Assembly: GCA_900542085.1 (NCBI GenBank)
Contig: UQMK01000001.1
Location: 141,470 to 205,469 of the forward strand
Direction: 5' to 3'
DNA from: an uncultured Collinsella sp.
GTDB taxonomy: Bacteria > Actinomycetota > Coriobacteriia > Coriobacteriales > Coriobacteriaceae
Length of the DNA: 64,000 nucleotides
A program made the position numbers and the translations under genes. The notes under the pieces were generated by a model. That model was not told the origin of the DNA, made no database searches, and saw only the letters and a list, made by a program, of their open reading frames with translations. Positions 7,907 through 20,784 of the stretch are shown here, in pieces; position 1 is the first letter of the stretch; each line of letters opens with the position of its first letter.

Positions 7907-10381
7907 ATGGAATCGTTGTACCGAAAGTATCGCCCGCTCACCTTCGACTCCGTGGTGGGCCAGCAGCATATCGTCTCGACGCTCGAGCACGCCATCACCG
8001 AGGGGCGCCTGTCCCACGCGTACCTGTTTTGCGGTCCGCGCGGCACGGGCAAGACCACCATGGCGCGTATTCTTGCCAAGGCGCTGCTCTGCCGCAATGC
8101 CGAAGCGGCGCGCGCCGAGGGTGCGAGCGGCTGCATGCCCGACGGCACCTGTGAGGAATGCGAGCTTATCGCCGAGGGCAACCACCCAGACGTCTACGAG
8201 CTCGATGCCGCAAGCCGTACCGGCGTAGACAACGTGCGCGAGGAGATCATCAACTCCGTCAACTTTGCCCCGGTGCGCGGCAAGTACAAGATCTATATCA
8301 TCGACGAGGTCCACATGCTCACGACGGCGGCGTTTAACGCGCTGCTCAAGACGCTCGAGGAGCCGCCGGCGCACGTGATCTTTGTGCTGTGCACTACCGA
8401 CCCGCAAAAGATTCTGGAGACCATCCTCTCGCGCTGCCAGCGCTTTGATTTCCACCGCATCGGTAACGAGGATATCGAGCATCGCCTGTCCTACGTGTGC
8501 GAGCAGGAGGGCTTCGACTACGACGACGAGGCGCTTGCCATCGTGGCACGCCATGCCAAGGGCGGCATGCGCGACGCGCTCTCCACGCTGGAGCAGCTGA
8601 GCGTCTTCGGCAACGGCACCGTGCATGCGGACGATGCCCGCTCGCTTTTGGGTGAAGTTTCGGACCAGATTCTGGGCGAGTTTGCGCGCGCCATTGCTGA
8701 TCGTGATGTCGCCGAGCTGTATGGGCTTATTCGCGCGCAGGTCGAGGAAGGTAACGACCTGCTGGAGCTGACGCGCGATCTGGTGGCGCATGTGCGCGAT
8801 GTGTACGTGGCCTGCGTTGCCGGTGCCCGTGCCGAGTTGTTTGAGGGCGGCGCCGAGCAGGCCGAGGCGCTTGCAGCCGAGGCCGCTGCCTTTGGCGAGC
8901 ATCCGGCCGACCGTCTGGCCCGTGTGCTGACGGTGCTCGACGATGCCGCGCTGGAGATGAGGGGCGCGAGCGACGTGCGCTTGGTGCTAGAGATCGCCTG
9001 CACGCGCCTGGCGCGTCCCGAGGCCGATTTAACGATTGAGGCTTTGGCCGAGCGCGTGGCACGCTTGGAGGCCATGGTTGCCAACGCCGCGGTGCCGGCG
9101 AGCGTGGCTGCTGTTCAAGCGAGTGCGCCTGCGGCTGTCGCGGCTGCGCCTGCGACGACACAACAACCGACGCTGATCTCGGGTGCCCGAGCTGCTACTC
9201 CTGCGGCGACCGCCGCCCCCGCTGCTACGTCCGCGCATCAGGGCGGCATGCCTTGGGACCGCGGCGCTGCTGTTCCGGCTGCCCAGCCTGCGCCCAAGTC
9301 CGCGGCTCCGGCTCCCGCGCCTAAACCTGTAACGCCTGCACCTCAACCCGTTGCGGCTCCGACCCCCACGCCTGCTGCATCGACCGTGCCGGTGTCCAAG
9401 CCCAGCAACGCCGCCCAGGTTGCCGCCGCCGGTGCTGCCGAGACCCCCGCGGTCGAGGACGCCGGCGAGCTCCAGCGCAAATGGGTCGAGGTCGTCGAGC
9501 GCGTCAAGGCTCGTCAGGCATCCTACGCAGGGCTTTTGCTCAACGCCCGCGCCACGGCCGACGACGGCTCCAAGCTCACGGTCTCGTTCCCCGCGGGCTC
9601 GACCTTTGCCATCAAGATGCTCGGTCGCGCCGACACGCAGTCGGTGGTCCTGCCGACGGTCTGCGCGGTATTCGGTCGTCGCACCGTCGACTACGTCCTG
9701 GATGGAGGTGGCACGCCGGCTCCTCAACATGAGGAGCATTCTCCATCTGCACGGGCTGCGGCATCTGCGGACCCGCAACCCGTGTCCTCGGCGGTCCCTG
9801 TATCCTCGAGCGCCAGCGCTCCGCAGCCAATAACAGCGCCGGTGGTGGTACCGACCCCGTCGGCGCCTGAGCCCGCGGCGCCCAAACCGGCTGCTCCGGT
9901 CCCCGCACCCAAGCCCGCTGCCGCGCCTGCGCCCAAGTCATCCGACCTGGCTAAGGCCCCCTGGCTGCGCTCCGACAACCCTGCCGGCGCTCCTGCCACG
10001 GGCAAGCTCCCGACCGAGCCCGCGCCCCGTGCGCCCGAGCGCGCGTCCGCTCCCAAGGCTCAGCCGTCTGCACAGGCTGCACCGTGGGAATCCGAGCAGG
10101 TTCCCTACGACGACGCCATGGTCGGCGGCTTTGCTGCCGATGCCGGCGGGGACGATTTGCCCCCGTTCGACGTGCCGGGTGCGGCGTCCGCGCCCAAGCC
10201 CGCTGCAGCTGCCCCCAAAGAGGAGGACGCTCCTGCAGCTCCCTGGGAGTCCAACCCTGGTGCCGGCAGCCCCTTCGGCCACCAGGGCGCAGCCCCGAGC
10301 ATCCCGCAGACCGAGGATGAGGCCAAAGCCCTCATCCGCAACGTCTTTGGCCAGGCCACCATCTTCAAGCCGGTGGAGTAA
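7907..10381 (+). CDS. dnaX: DNA polymerase III subunits gamma/tau
   Basis: Clamp-loader ATPase, 824 residues from the ATG at 7907, which has a GGGGGAG ribosome binding site 5-6 bases away; upstream in-frame codons lack one. Visible motifs are Walker A GPRGTGKTT (about 43-51), the four zinc-binding cysteines (62, 76, 82, 85), the DEVHM Walker B box and the sensor region. Residues about 390 onward are an Ala/Pro-rich linker with an embedded domain (VEVVERVKARQASYAGLLL) resembling the tau C-terminal region. I see no slippery heptamer of A residues, so a separate gamma form by frameshifting is not supported. Confidence 0.95.
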   Translation: MESLYRKYRPLTFDSVVGQQHIVSTLEHAITEGRLSHAYLFCGPRGTGKTTMARILAKALLCRNAEAARAEGASGCMPDGTCEECELIAEGNHPDVYELDAASRTGVDNVREEIINSVNFAPVRGKYKIYIIDEVHMLTTAAFNALLKTLEEPPAHVIFVLCTTDPQKILETILSRCQRFDFHRIGNEDIEHRLSYVCEQEGFDYDDEALAIVARHAKGGMRDALSTLEQLSVFGNGTVHADDARSLLGEVSDQILGEFARAIADRDVAELYGLIRAQVEEGNDLLELTRDLVAHVRDVYVACVAGARAELFEGGAEQAEALAAEAAAFGEHPADRLARVLTVLDDAALEMRGASDVRLVLEIACTRLARPEADLTIEALAERVARLEAMVANAAVPASVAAVQASAPAAVAAAPATTQQPTLISGARAATPAATAAPAATSAHQGGMPWDRGAAVPAAQPAPKSAAPAPAPKPVTPAPQPVAAPTPTPAASTVPVSKPSNAAQVAAAGAAETPAVEDAGELQRKWVEVVERVKARQASYAGLLLNARATADDGSKLTVSFPAGSTFAIKMLGRADTQSVVLPTVCAVFGRRTVDYVLDGGGTPAPQHEEHSPSARAAASADPQPVSSAVPVSSSASAPQPITAPVVVPTPSAPEPAAPKPAAPVPAPKPAAAPAPKSSDLAKAPWLRSDNPAGAPATGKLPTEPAPRAPERASAPKAQPSAQAAPWESEQVPYDDAMVGGFAADAGGDDLPPFDVPGAASAPKPAAAAPKEEDAPAAPWESNPGAGSPFGHQGAAPSIPQTEDEAKALIRNVFGQATIFKPVE

Positions 10382-10402
10382 CCGTGCGGGCGGGTATACC
10401 GC

Positions 10403-10876
10403 TCAAGAAGAGGGCTCAATGTCCGGGCGCATCTGTATTTCGGACATGTGTAGTGTGGTGCCACGTATCTCGCATTCGAGCAGGCAGGTACGCGACGGTC
10501 GGTCTAGGATGCTGAGGTCGATACGATACGCCGCATAGCTGTCCGTGTGCTCGACTTGCTCGGCGTTGAGGGTTGCTCCGATTGTCAAGAAAGAGCCCGG
10601 TTCGGCATCGACAATCTTGGAGTCCTTTATCTTGACCTTGAACTCTTGGTAGAGGGACGGGCTGTTGTAGTAAATGGTTCGGGTTCCGTCGGTGCACTCA
10701 TCGGTCGCTTCCCATTTGACGACGGGCTGGTCCGAGCTGGCTATCAGCAGTTCTGCTCCAAAGGCTATGGCATGGGTGATGACAACCAGCAATGCCCAGC
10801 CGACAAAGAGGTAGAGAACCACATATGCAACGGGGTGTTTTGAGCGGATGTTTTGGAGCGCGTCGGGGGCATTCAT
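10403..10876 (-). CDS. Hypothetical membrane-anchored protein
   Basis: 157 residues with one N-terminal hydrophobic segment (about 15-46) and a C-terminal soluble domain of about 110 residues predicted outside the membrane, containing two Cys pairs of note (ATDECTDGT and TCLLECEI). A GGTGCC-type RBS precedes the ATG at 10876. It is convergent with dnaX, with only 21 bases between the stop codons. I do not recognise the family. Confidence 0.7.
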   Translation of the reverse strand: MNAPDALQNIRSKHPVAYVVLYLFVGWALLVVITHAIAFGAELLIASSDQPVVKWEATDECTDGTRTIYYNSPSLYQEFKVKIKDSKIVDAEPGSFLTIGATLNAEQVEHTDSYAAYRIDLSILDRPSRTCLLECEIRGTTLHMSEIQMRPDIEPSS

Positions 10877-11216
10877 GGGGCACCTCCAAATTGCTATCTA
10901 TGGCAATCAGATTATACCCCGCCGTCATGAGCGCCACCTCGAGTAGTGGCTCGGCATTTAGCCATTTAGTGGTACGCATTAAATGTCGGATTCCGGCTCT
11001 ACAAGATTTAGCTTTCAATATTATGCAGATGCGAATTATTCAACTTTGCATAATCTTTGGGTGCGGCTTGCACTCCAGGACATGTATATCGACTGAGGTA
11101 GCGTGACCGCCCCGCTCGCTGGCCGCGCGCCGTGGTACGATTTTTGAGTTTGAAAGCCCCGCCGCGCTCCGGCTGCCCTTGCAGCTCGTTGCGTGGCCGC
11201 ACGTAAAGGAGCCATT
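10877..11216. other. 340-base intergenic region between the hypothetical membrane protein and ybaB
   Basis: AT-rich at 10900-11060, then GC-rich. A TACGAT hexamer at 11136-11141 is a plausible -10 box for ybaB-recR, about 75 bases before the start. No RNA gene, repeat or conserved leader was recognised. Confidence 0.4.
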
Positions 11217-11537
11217 ATGGCCGGTATGAACATGCAGCAGATGATGAAGCAGGCTCGCAAGATGCAGGAGCAGCTTGCCGCCGCGCAGGAGAACCTCAAG
11301 TCCCAGACCGTTGACGCCTCTGCCGGCGGCGGTATGGTCAAGGTTACCGTTAACGGCGAGATGGAGCTCGTCAACCTCACTATCGATCCCGATGCGCTCG
11401 ATCCCGAGGACGTCGATATGCTGCAGGACATGATCATGGCTGCTGTCAACGAGGCCGTCCGCGGCGTCAACGAGCTCGCCAACAAGCAGATGGGCGCCAT
11501 CACCGGCGGCCTCAACATCCCGGGCATGCCGTTCTAA
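11217..11537 (+). CDS. ybaB: YbaB/EbfC family nucleoid-associated protein
   Basis: 106 residues, a normal length for the family, starting at an ATG 6 bases after AAAGGA. It contains the N-terminal helix [19 protein letters not shown] and the signature [17 protein letters not shown]. YbaB proteins bind DNA as dimers. The dnaX/ybaB/recR neighbourhood is widely conserved in bacteria, and recR follows 13 bases later, so the two are probably one transcript. Confidence 0.96.
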   Translation: MAGMNMQQMMKQARKMQEQLAAAQENLKSQTVDASAGGGMVKVTVNGEMELVNLTIDPDALDPEDVDMLQDMIMAAVNEAVRGVNELANKQMGAITGGLNIPGMPF

Positions 11538-11550
11538 GACACGCATATAT

Positions 11551-12147
11551 ATGAGTGCGAATCACAGTCTGCAAAAACTGCTCGATGAGCTGGGTCGTCT
11601 GCCGGGCATTGGTCCCAAGTCGGCCCAGCGCATCGCCTATTACCTGCTCGAGGCCGATGCCGAGGAGGCCCGCCGCCTGGCCGAGGCCATCCTGGAGGTC
11701 AAGCAAGAGGTCCACTTTTGCAGCCGTTGCTTTAACTACGCCACGGCCGACGAGTGTTCCATCTGCCAGGACCCGATGCGCGATACCACTCGCATTTGCG
11801 TGGTGGGCGAGCCACGCGACGTCCAGGCGATTGAGCGTACGGGCAGCTACCATGGCCTGTACCATGTGCTGGGCGGCGTGATCAGCCCCATGGACAAGAT
11901 CGGTCCCGAGCAGCTGCATATCCGCGAGCTGCTGGCGCGCTTGGGCCACGAGGACATCCACGAGGTCATTATCGCCACCAACCCCAACATTGAGGGCGAG
12001 ACCACGGCGAGCTACCTTGCTCGCACCATCAAGCCATTGGGCGTTGAGGTATCGCGTCTTGCGAGCGGCCTTCCCGTGGGCGGCGACTTGGAGTATGCCG
12101 ACGAGCTTACGCTTGGCCGCGCTATCGAGGCCCGCCGCGCGATCTAA
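11551..12147 (+). CDS. recR: Recombination mediator RecR
   Basis: 198 residues, full length. Helix-hairpin-helix [17 protein letters not shown], four-cysteine zinc finger (CSRC and CSIC), and TOPRIM domain ([46 protein letters not shown]) are all present. RecR works with RecO/RecF in loading RecA at gaps. Weak RBS, which fits coupling to ybaB upstream. Confidence 0.97.
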   Translation: MSANHSLQKLLDELGRLPGIGPKSAQRIAYYLLEADAEEARRLAEAILEVKQEVHFCSRCFNYATADECSICQDPMRDTTRICVVGEPRDVQAIERTGSYHGLYHVLGGVISPMDKIGPEQLHIRELLARLGHEDIHEVIIATNPNIEGETTASYLARTIKPLGVEVSRLASGLPVGGDLEYADELTLGRAIEARRAI

Positions 12148-12297
12148 GCGGCGTCAGCTCCGCGGCATGTCCCGTCGGCCTGCCGCACGGGACGCTCATA
12201 ATTGGGTGCGCGTTCATACATTTGTTGTGCAACAAACCTGCTTTTCATCCGCTTATCGCGTGGATGGGTCCGGTCGCACCTCGTATTTGCCCATTCG

Positions 12298-12328
12298 TTG
12301 CACAACCTTTTGGGTTCGCTGATACACT
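12298..12328 (+). promoter_or_regulatory. Promoter for the second kinase module
   Basis: TTGCAC at 12298-12303 and an extended -10 TGATACACT at 12320-12328 (spacer 19). It would start transcripts just before the hairpin at 12351-12376. Confidence 0.5.
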
Positions 12329-12350
12329 CAGATGTGGATGTGAAAGAATG

Positions 12351-12377
12351 CGCCGCTTTTAAGCGGCGTGTTTTTGT
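12351..12377 (+). terminator. Terminator-like hairpin in the leader, directly before the RBS
   Basis: CGCCGCTT pairs with AAGCGGCG across a 2-base loop and is followed by GTGTTTTTG. The GGAGGA ribosome binding site of the next gene begins only a few bases later. Either transcription from recR ends here or the hairpin acts as an attenuator for the kinase module. Confidence 0.6.
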
Positions 12378-12390
12378 TGGAGGAGATCGC

Positions 12391-13299
12391 ATGCGGCCCG
12401 GGGGCACTCAGACAAAGCATGGCGCCGCGGTGCGCATGCGACGCCGGCTGGGCCTGGCACCTCGGGCGTGTGTGCTGCTGTCTTGCTCGCTCGTGCTGGT
12501 CATAGCCGGTGTTTCGGCTTATGGCATGACGGTGCCGTCCATGGTGCAGGCGCATGCTGCGCGCGAGCTGCATATTGGGCGCAAGGCCAAAAGCGACTTG
12601 GGAACGACAACTGGATATGCATGGGCGAGCGTGGTCGGGCGCACCGTGTTTGGCGTCGATCCCGCAGACGAGGGTGAGCAGGCGTCCAACGAGATCACGC
12701 TGGCAAACGGCAAGACCATCGTGCTCACCAACACCAAGGTCATTACGAAGCTTTCCAATAACAGCGTGGCTTCTGTCGTTAACAAGGTGGAGCAGCAGAA
12801 GGAGCGGGATACGCAGCAGACGGGCAAGCCCGGCGGCTCGGACGGGTCCGGTTCTGGCAGCGGTTCGGCGGGCTCGGACGGCGGTTCCGGTTCGGGCTCC
12901 GCCTCTGGCGGTGGATCTTCGAGTGGTGGCTCGACGGACGGCAGTGCCGGCGGGGACGCGGGCTCGGGTGGCCTCTCGGCTGCCGAGGAGGAGAGTATTC
13001 ACAGCTGGCTCGTGACCAAATACAACATGCTCGATGGCTATGTCACCCGCGCCAATAGCGTGGTTTCGACCTATAACGCTACGGGCGATACCGGACCGTG
13101 CGACACCCTGGCGAATGACATGTTTGTTATCCGTGCCGAGTTCGGTCGGCAAAGGTTCTCGACCAAATCTAAGTGGTATCGGCAGTATGCCAATCTGTGG
13201 GGCTGCTATACCAACCTGTGTCAATGGGTTGGACACTACGGCGATGACGACGTCGCGCTCAACAACTTTAACACCAATGTGGCGGCGATCGCCCTATGA
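12391..13299 (+). CDS. Membrane-anchored extracytoplasmic protein with Ser/Gly-rich linker
   Basis: 302 residues from the ATG preceded by GGAGGA. A basic N-terminus is followed by one hydrophobic helix (about 28-50), then about 85 residues containing GYAWASVVGRTVFGVDP. A Gly/Ser/Asp repeat linker (about 150-198) leads to a C-terminal domain of about 100 residues with conserved-looking Trp and two Cys (GPCDTL, LWGCYTNLCQW). The layout suggests a tethered sensor or surface protein; the family is not recognised. Its stop overlaps the kinase start by 4 bases, so it probably works with that kinase as a sensor or substrate. Confidence 0.75.
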   Translation: MRPGGTQTKHGAAVRMRRRLGLAPRACVLLSCSLVLVIAGVSAYGMTVPSMVQAHAARELHIGRKAKSDLGTTTGYAWASVVGRTVFGVDPADEGEQASNEITLANGKTIVLTNTKVITKLSNNSVASVVNKVEQQKERDTQQTGKPGGSDGSGSGSGSAGSDGGSGSGSASGGGSSSGGSTDGSAGGDAGSGGLSAAEEESIHSWLVTKYNMLDGYVTRANSVVSTYNATGDTGPCDTLANDMFVIRAEFGRQRFSTKSKWYRQYANLWGCYTNLCQWVGHYGDDDVALNNFNTNVAAIAL

Positions 13300-15137
13300 C
13301 GAACGACCTCGCTTCTACGGCGGCCCAGTCGCTCAACCGTGATCCCATGGTGGGCCTGCGCCTGGCGCGCGTCGACGGGTTTGAGCCGGCCGTCGCCCTG
13401 GGCACGGACGAGCTTCCCGCCTACCTGCGCCGTTTTACGATGCTGTTTGCCGATGACGCCACCATGCGCCGCGGCGGTATCGGCCGTGTGACGCGTGCCG
13501 TCAACGCGCAGGGCGAGGCCGTGGCGCTCAAGCAGCTCATCTTGCCAGCGCGCGACGAATTTGATGACGATGTCGCCCACGAGGCGCTGGTCACCAAGTT
13601 CAAGGCGGCGTTTCGCGAGGAATATGAATGCCATCGTGCCCTTTCGGGCCTTAAGGGCTTTCCCCGCTTATACGGGTGGGGCGAGGTTGACGGCGTGCCC
13701 GCGATTGTCATGGAGTGGGTCGAGGGCGAGACGCTCGCTCGCCTGCGCCCGCGCCTTGCCGTGGACGATGCCGGGCGTCTGTCGCCGCTCGTGGCGGCGC
13801 GCCTGGGTCGCGACCTGTTCGATCTGCTCTGCCGCATGAGCTTGGTAGGCGAGGGGTTCGTCCATCGCGATATCTCGCCCGCTAATATTATGGTGCGCAC
13901 GGCGCGCCTGCCGCTCGACCGACAGCTTGCCGAAGGCACCTTCGACCTGTGCTTGATCGACTTTGGCTCGTCGCTGGCGCTCGAGCCCGCCTCTGCGGTG
14001 GCCGGCACCGGCGGCAAGGCGTCGTTTACCGAGCGCTATGCCACGTTGCGCCGCGCGACAGTGGCCTACGCCCCGCCCGAGATGCTCACCGACGATATCC
14101 CCGACCTGCGCATGCTTCGCATGTCGCCGGCGATCGATGTCTACGCAGCGGCGAGTACGGTCTACGAGCTCATCGCCGGTGTCGCGCCGTACGAAGTAGC
14201 GCCGGGTGCATCGGGTACTTCGGGCTCGCGCAAAAAGACGCGCGATATCGCCAGCCCTTATCGCCTCAAGATGGATACGCTGCCCGATTATCCCGTCGGC
14301 GCCCACGCGCCCGGCTGCGATTTGACGCAACTGCTGCGGCGCGAGCCCGATGTGGCACTTGCCGCGGCCGAACAGGCTCAGCAGTTGGGGCTCGATCCAA
14401 ATTCCGAGGATCTGCGCGATGCGCTGGCGTTTGTCGACGCTCAGCTGTTCGATGTGGTGATGACCTGCCTGTCCTGCCATCAGGAAGATCGCCCCGAGCC
14501 GGCTGCGGTGGAGGCGGCGCTCTCGGCATTTTGCGACCACTATGCGCAAAATGTCGCCCGCTCGCTTCGCGCCGAGCCGCTCATGCCGTGCCCGATGGAG
14601 GTATCGGGGCACACGGCCCGGCGTGCGGCGATGGTTGGTGCGACGACGGTATGCGGCGTACTTTGGACTGTGGTCGTGGTATCAGCGGCGCTGTTGGCGT
14701 CGGGCGCCCATGTGACGCTCGTCGTGGGACCGCTTATGTGGTCCGGGAAGCTGCCGGCCATTATCGCCGCGCTGGCGTTGGCGCTGCCGAGCATGGTGGG
14801 CATCGCTGCCGGGGCCTTGGCACGCGACCGCCGTGCGGGATTCCTGCAGGGCGTGTTGGCCCTTTCCGCCTGCGAGGTTCCGGCGCTGGCCGCACTCGCG
14901 TGCGCCGTGTTTTCCCAGCATGCCGTGGCGGGTGGCCTGGTGGCCGCCATAATTGCAACCTATGCGCTCACGTGGTTTTTGCTGGCGATGGGGTTTGCCT
15001 TTGAGCTTCCCGTCGTGTCAGCACGACGTGCGAAAATTCCCATGGCGACGCCGCTTGCCGGCGGAGCCGCGGCTGTCCCCGCCTTTGGCGGGCCGGCCGA
15101 AGTATCCGACACGATCTCTGCGACCAAGGAGGGCTAA
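13296..15137 (+). CDS. Divergent Ser/Thr protein kinase-like protein with C-terminal membrane helices
   Basis: 613 residues. Kinase core: Lys79 in VALKQ, catalytic loop HRDISPANIM (Asp192, Asn197), DFG at 222-224 and APPE near 259-262. The glycine loop is degenerate (RRGGIGRV), and an insertion of about 20 residues separates the catalytic loop from DFG. About four hydrophobic helices lie between 455 and 580. It is flanked by the anchored protein upstream (4-base overlap) and an FHA protein downstream (3-base gap), so the module repeats the sensor-kinase-reader logic of the operon at 1-7 kb with different proteins. Activity is likely, because the catalytic residues are kept, but untested. Confidence 0.85.
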   Translation: MTNDLASTAAQSLNRDPMVGLRLARVDGFEPAVALGTDELPAYLRRFTMLFADDATMRRGGIGRVTRAVNAQGEAVALKQLILPARDEFDDDVAHEALVTKFKAAFREEYECHRALSGLKGFPRLYGWGEVDGVPAIVMEWVEGETLARLRPRLAVDDAGRLSPLVAARLGRDLFDLLCRMSLVGEGFVHRDISPANIMVRTARLPLDRQLAEGTFDLCLIDFGSSLALEPASAVAGTGGKASFTERYATLRRATVAYAPPEMLTDDIPDLRMLRMSPAIDVYAAASTVYELIAGVAPYEVAPGASGTSGSRKKTRDIASPYRLKMDTLPDYPVGAHAPGCDLTQLLRREPDVALAAAEQAQQLGLDPNSEDLRDALAFVDAQLFDVVMTCLSCHQEDRPEPAAVEAALSAFCDHYAQNVARSLRAEPLMPCPMEVSGHTARRAAMVGATTVCGVLWTVVVVSAALLASGAHVTLVVGPLMWSGKLPAIIAALALALPSMVGIAAGALARDRRAGFLQGVLALSACEVPALAALACAVFSQHAVAGGLVAAIIATYALTWFLLAMGFAFELPVVSARRAKIPMATPLAGGAAAVPAFGGPAEVSDTISATKEG

Positions 15138-15140
15138 GCC

Positions 15141-16079
15141 ATGGCTTCTCAAGCTGAGCTCACCCCATGCGGGGCAATGTTTGACATCTTTAAGCGCGCA
15201 GCGCACCTGAGCCATATCGAACTGTGCGGCCTGGTGCTCTCGAGCCGCCCGCTCGCCGACGGCCGTAGTCCGCAGAGCCGTGCCGCCGATCGCTCCTGGG
15301 TTTCGCGCTTTATCGTGCGCGCGCCGGTCGGCACGCTGCAGGAACGTTATTTTGCCGATTACGGGACCTCGGCCGCGCGCATTATGTCGCAGCTGGCTCT
15401 GCGCCGTCGCAATCCCATGGACGCCGCGGCCGTGACCAATATGGTGTGCGGCCCCGCTGGCGAGCCCATGGTGCGCGCACTCGAGGAATGCCACCAGGAC
15501 ACGAATCTCTATTGCAATGCGCTCGAGCGCCTGTCGCAGGCGGCTGAACTCATGCCCGCCGAGCGCGCCGAGGCCATCCTGGTACTGTTTGTCGCCGTCG
15601 GCTGCTCGGCAGATGTTCGATCCTCGGTGACCTATGCCATCGACTATGCGCACGCGACTTGCGGCGGCGCCACATCGACCCCGCGCTCGCTGAGCACATC
15701 TTCGGTCGCGGGCGAGCACGAGGTCGCGCCGGCGCATCCGCTGGGATTGCTGCGCGTGCAAAACGGCTACGTGGTGAGCGCCCCGCGCTGGATTCAGCCG
15801 AGTGAGGAAGGCGTCGAGATCGGCGCGCTGGCGACGGGGGAAGGCGACATCACCGACGTCGGCGACGACGTCTCGGCCCGCCATGCCCATATCTGGTGCG
15901 ACGATTCTGGCACATGGTTTGTCGAGGACCTGGCGTCCACGAACGGCACCGTGGTGGTAAACGGGGCCACGAGTGTATGTATTCAAGTAGAGCCTGGCCG
16001 CTCCGCCCAGCTCAACCCCGGCGACGAGCTCAAACTCGGCGAATCCACAACCTACGCCATCCTCCTCGGCGCCCTCTAG
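15141..16079 (+). CDS. FHA-domain protein of the second kinase module
   Basis: 312 residues. The first ~200 residues are mostly helical and contain no motif I recognise. The C-terminal ~90 residues form an FHA domain with SARHAHIW and LASTNGTVVVNG. The usual Gly-Arg at the start of the recognition loop is replaced by VEIGALATGEGDI, so one of the standard phosphothreonine-contacting residues may be missing. It is probably the phosphopeptide reader for the kinase encoded 3 bases upstream. Confidence 0.82.
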   Translation: MASQAELTPCGAMFDIFKRAAHLSHIELCGLVLSSRPLADGRSPQSRAADRSWVSRFIVRAPVGTLQERYFADYGTSAARIMSQLALRRRNPMDAAAVTNMVCGPAGEPMVRALEECHQDTNLYCNALERLSQAAELMPAERAEAILVLFVAVGCSADVRSSVTYAIDYAHATCGGATSTPRSLSTSSVAGEHEVAPAHPLGLLRVQNGYVVSAPRWIQPSEEGVEIGALATGEGDITDVGDDVSARHAHIWCDDSGTWFVEDLASTNGTVVVNGATSVCIQVEPGRSAQLNPGDELKLGESTTYAILLGAL

Positions 16080-16094
16080 TTCATCCCCTCAATG

Positions 16095-16161
16095 AGTTGC
16101 GGTGAAATAGGGACTGCTTAAGGCCGCGACCGGCAAAAACAGTCCCTATTTCACCGCAACT
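16095..16161. repeat. Intergenic palindrome, GTCCC family (copy 1)
   Basis: Perfect 22-base inverted arms (first arm begins AGTTGCGGTGAAATAGGGAC) around a 23-base loop. A second copy at 29532-29597 keeps the outer AGTTGCGGTG part, while the inner arm changes from GGGACTG/CAGTCCC to GTTCCTG/CAGGAAC, preserving pairing. It lies just after a stop codon and lacks a U-run, so it looks more like a REP-type element than a terminator. Confidence 0.8.
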
Positions 16162-16559
16162 GCTGCGTGGTCCCCGGGGGATTGCGTTCGTTGGCATCGG
16201 CCGTGCGATAGTCACCCGAGGTAAACCTTTACCGCCCGCCTATATTTGTCGAAATTACACTTGACGGCGGGGTACAATAAACCCGCATGCGGATTTCCGT
16301 TGCGGGCGCCTCCCATCGCCGGGGCGTGCCCGGGAGCATCCGGTATGCGGCCTTTGCGGCGCTCGGTCATGTGCAAGACGGGTAGCTGGGCCTGTGGAGC
16401 GCGTGCAGCCCTCCTCGCCTTGGCATGCCTTCTCTCCACGCCATGTACCTGCTGCTCAGTCTGCCTGCCAGATGATTGGAAGCAACAGCGAAAATCCCAT
16501 CACGCCAACATCCCGGCGATCGCCGGGGCCTGTATACCTATATGAGAGGAGAGGGGTAT
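16162..16559 (+). other. Long nifJ leader region
   Basis: A TACAAT hexamer at 16273-16278 is the only good -10 candidate, which would give a leader of about 275 bases before nifJ. The region is GC-rich with many potential pairings. I looked for thiamin pyrophosphate riboswitch core sequences because the enzyme uses this cofactor, and did not see them. Short open frames here lack ribosome binding sites. Confidence 0.45.
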
Positions 16560-20099
<3,540 letters not shown>

Positions 20100-20110
20100 G
20101 TCTCCCACCG

Positions 20111-20233
20111 CAGGATCTGAGGGCTAACCTTCGCGGACGTCCTCGGACATGAAAGAACCCCCGCTGCGCACTACGTGCGGCGGGGGTTCTTTCGTCCTGC
20201 GGAGTGTCCGCGAAGGCCAGCCCTCAGATCCTG
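20111..20233. repeat. Long imperfect inverted repeat around the nifJ terminator
   Basis: Left arm 20111-20142 (starts CAGGATCTGAGGGCT) pairs with right arm 20201-20233 with about three mismatches, and a perfect inner hairpin is nested at 20151-20194. The total foldback is about 120 bases, far larger than a terminator needs. Confidence 0.75.
20151..20194. terminator. Terminator of nifJ
   Basis: GAAAGAACCCCCGC pairs with GCGGGGGTTCTTTC. T-rich sequence lies at the 3' side and A-rich at the 5' side, so it can act in both directions. Confidence 0.8.
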
Positions 20234-20784
20234 CTACGACTACGTCCTCGGATTGTGTGGGCTGATGGAGGACGTGGTTGTGGGGGCCTTTTGTCCCCTT
20301 CGCTGTTTCGCGGCTTTGCCGCGAAACCTCGCGCCGCTTTGGGTATGGATGGAGGTTTTGGCTGTTGTTGCCTTCTATCTCCGTGCTTTGGGGCTGGTTG
20401 CCTTTTTGGAGCTCATCTTTATTCCTTATGCTGAATGAAAAGCCCCATGTTTTTGCAGGGGTGCATACTCGTCTTATTAATGCATAGAATCTCGTATAGT
20501 GCGAGTAAGATATTACGCTGTCTGTTTTGTGTTTAGCAGAGATATAGTTTGCATAATCTGGTCGAATCCCTGCTCTATTAAAATAAAGTCGCACGTAAAT
20601 GGCGTAGATATGCCTAAGCTGGGCTTCTTTACGCTGAGCGGGTAAAAATGACCGTTCACCGTTCAACTGTTTTCAAAATGAATAAAATAAGGGATAACAG
20701 GAATATAAACCTTAATAAACTCGTGTATCGCACGGACACGGGTTATTAATGGGTTGTAGGCCTTTTACAGAAAGGATTCCAGCA
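20234..20784. other. 550-base intergenic region upstream of arcC
   Basis: GC-rich first half with a hairpin TTTCGCGG/CCGCGAAA near 20307-20327, then a strikingly AT-rich half (20450-20770) compared with the rest of the window. The AT-rich part contains several small palindromes (for example CTCGTATAGTGCGAG near 20490) and likely holds the arcC promoter. No open frame with a credible start was found. Confidence 0.5.

Noticed and set aside
8800..10381. Programmed frameshift in dnaX to make gamma
   Set aside because: No A-rich slippery heptamer or downstream hairpin of the known type was seen.
16162..16559. Thiamin pyrophosphate riboswitch before nifJ
   Set aside because: The CTGAGA and ACCTGA core elements are not found.
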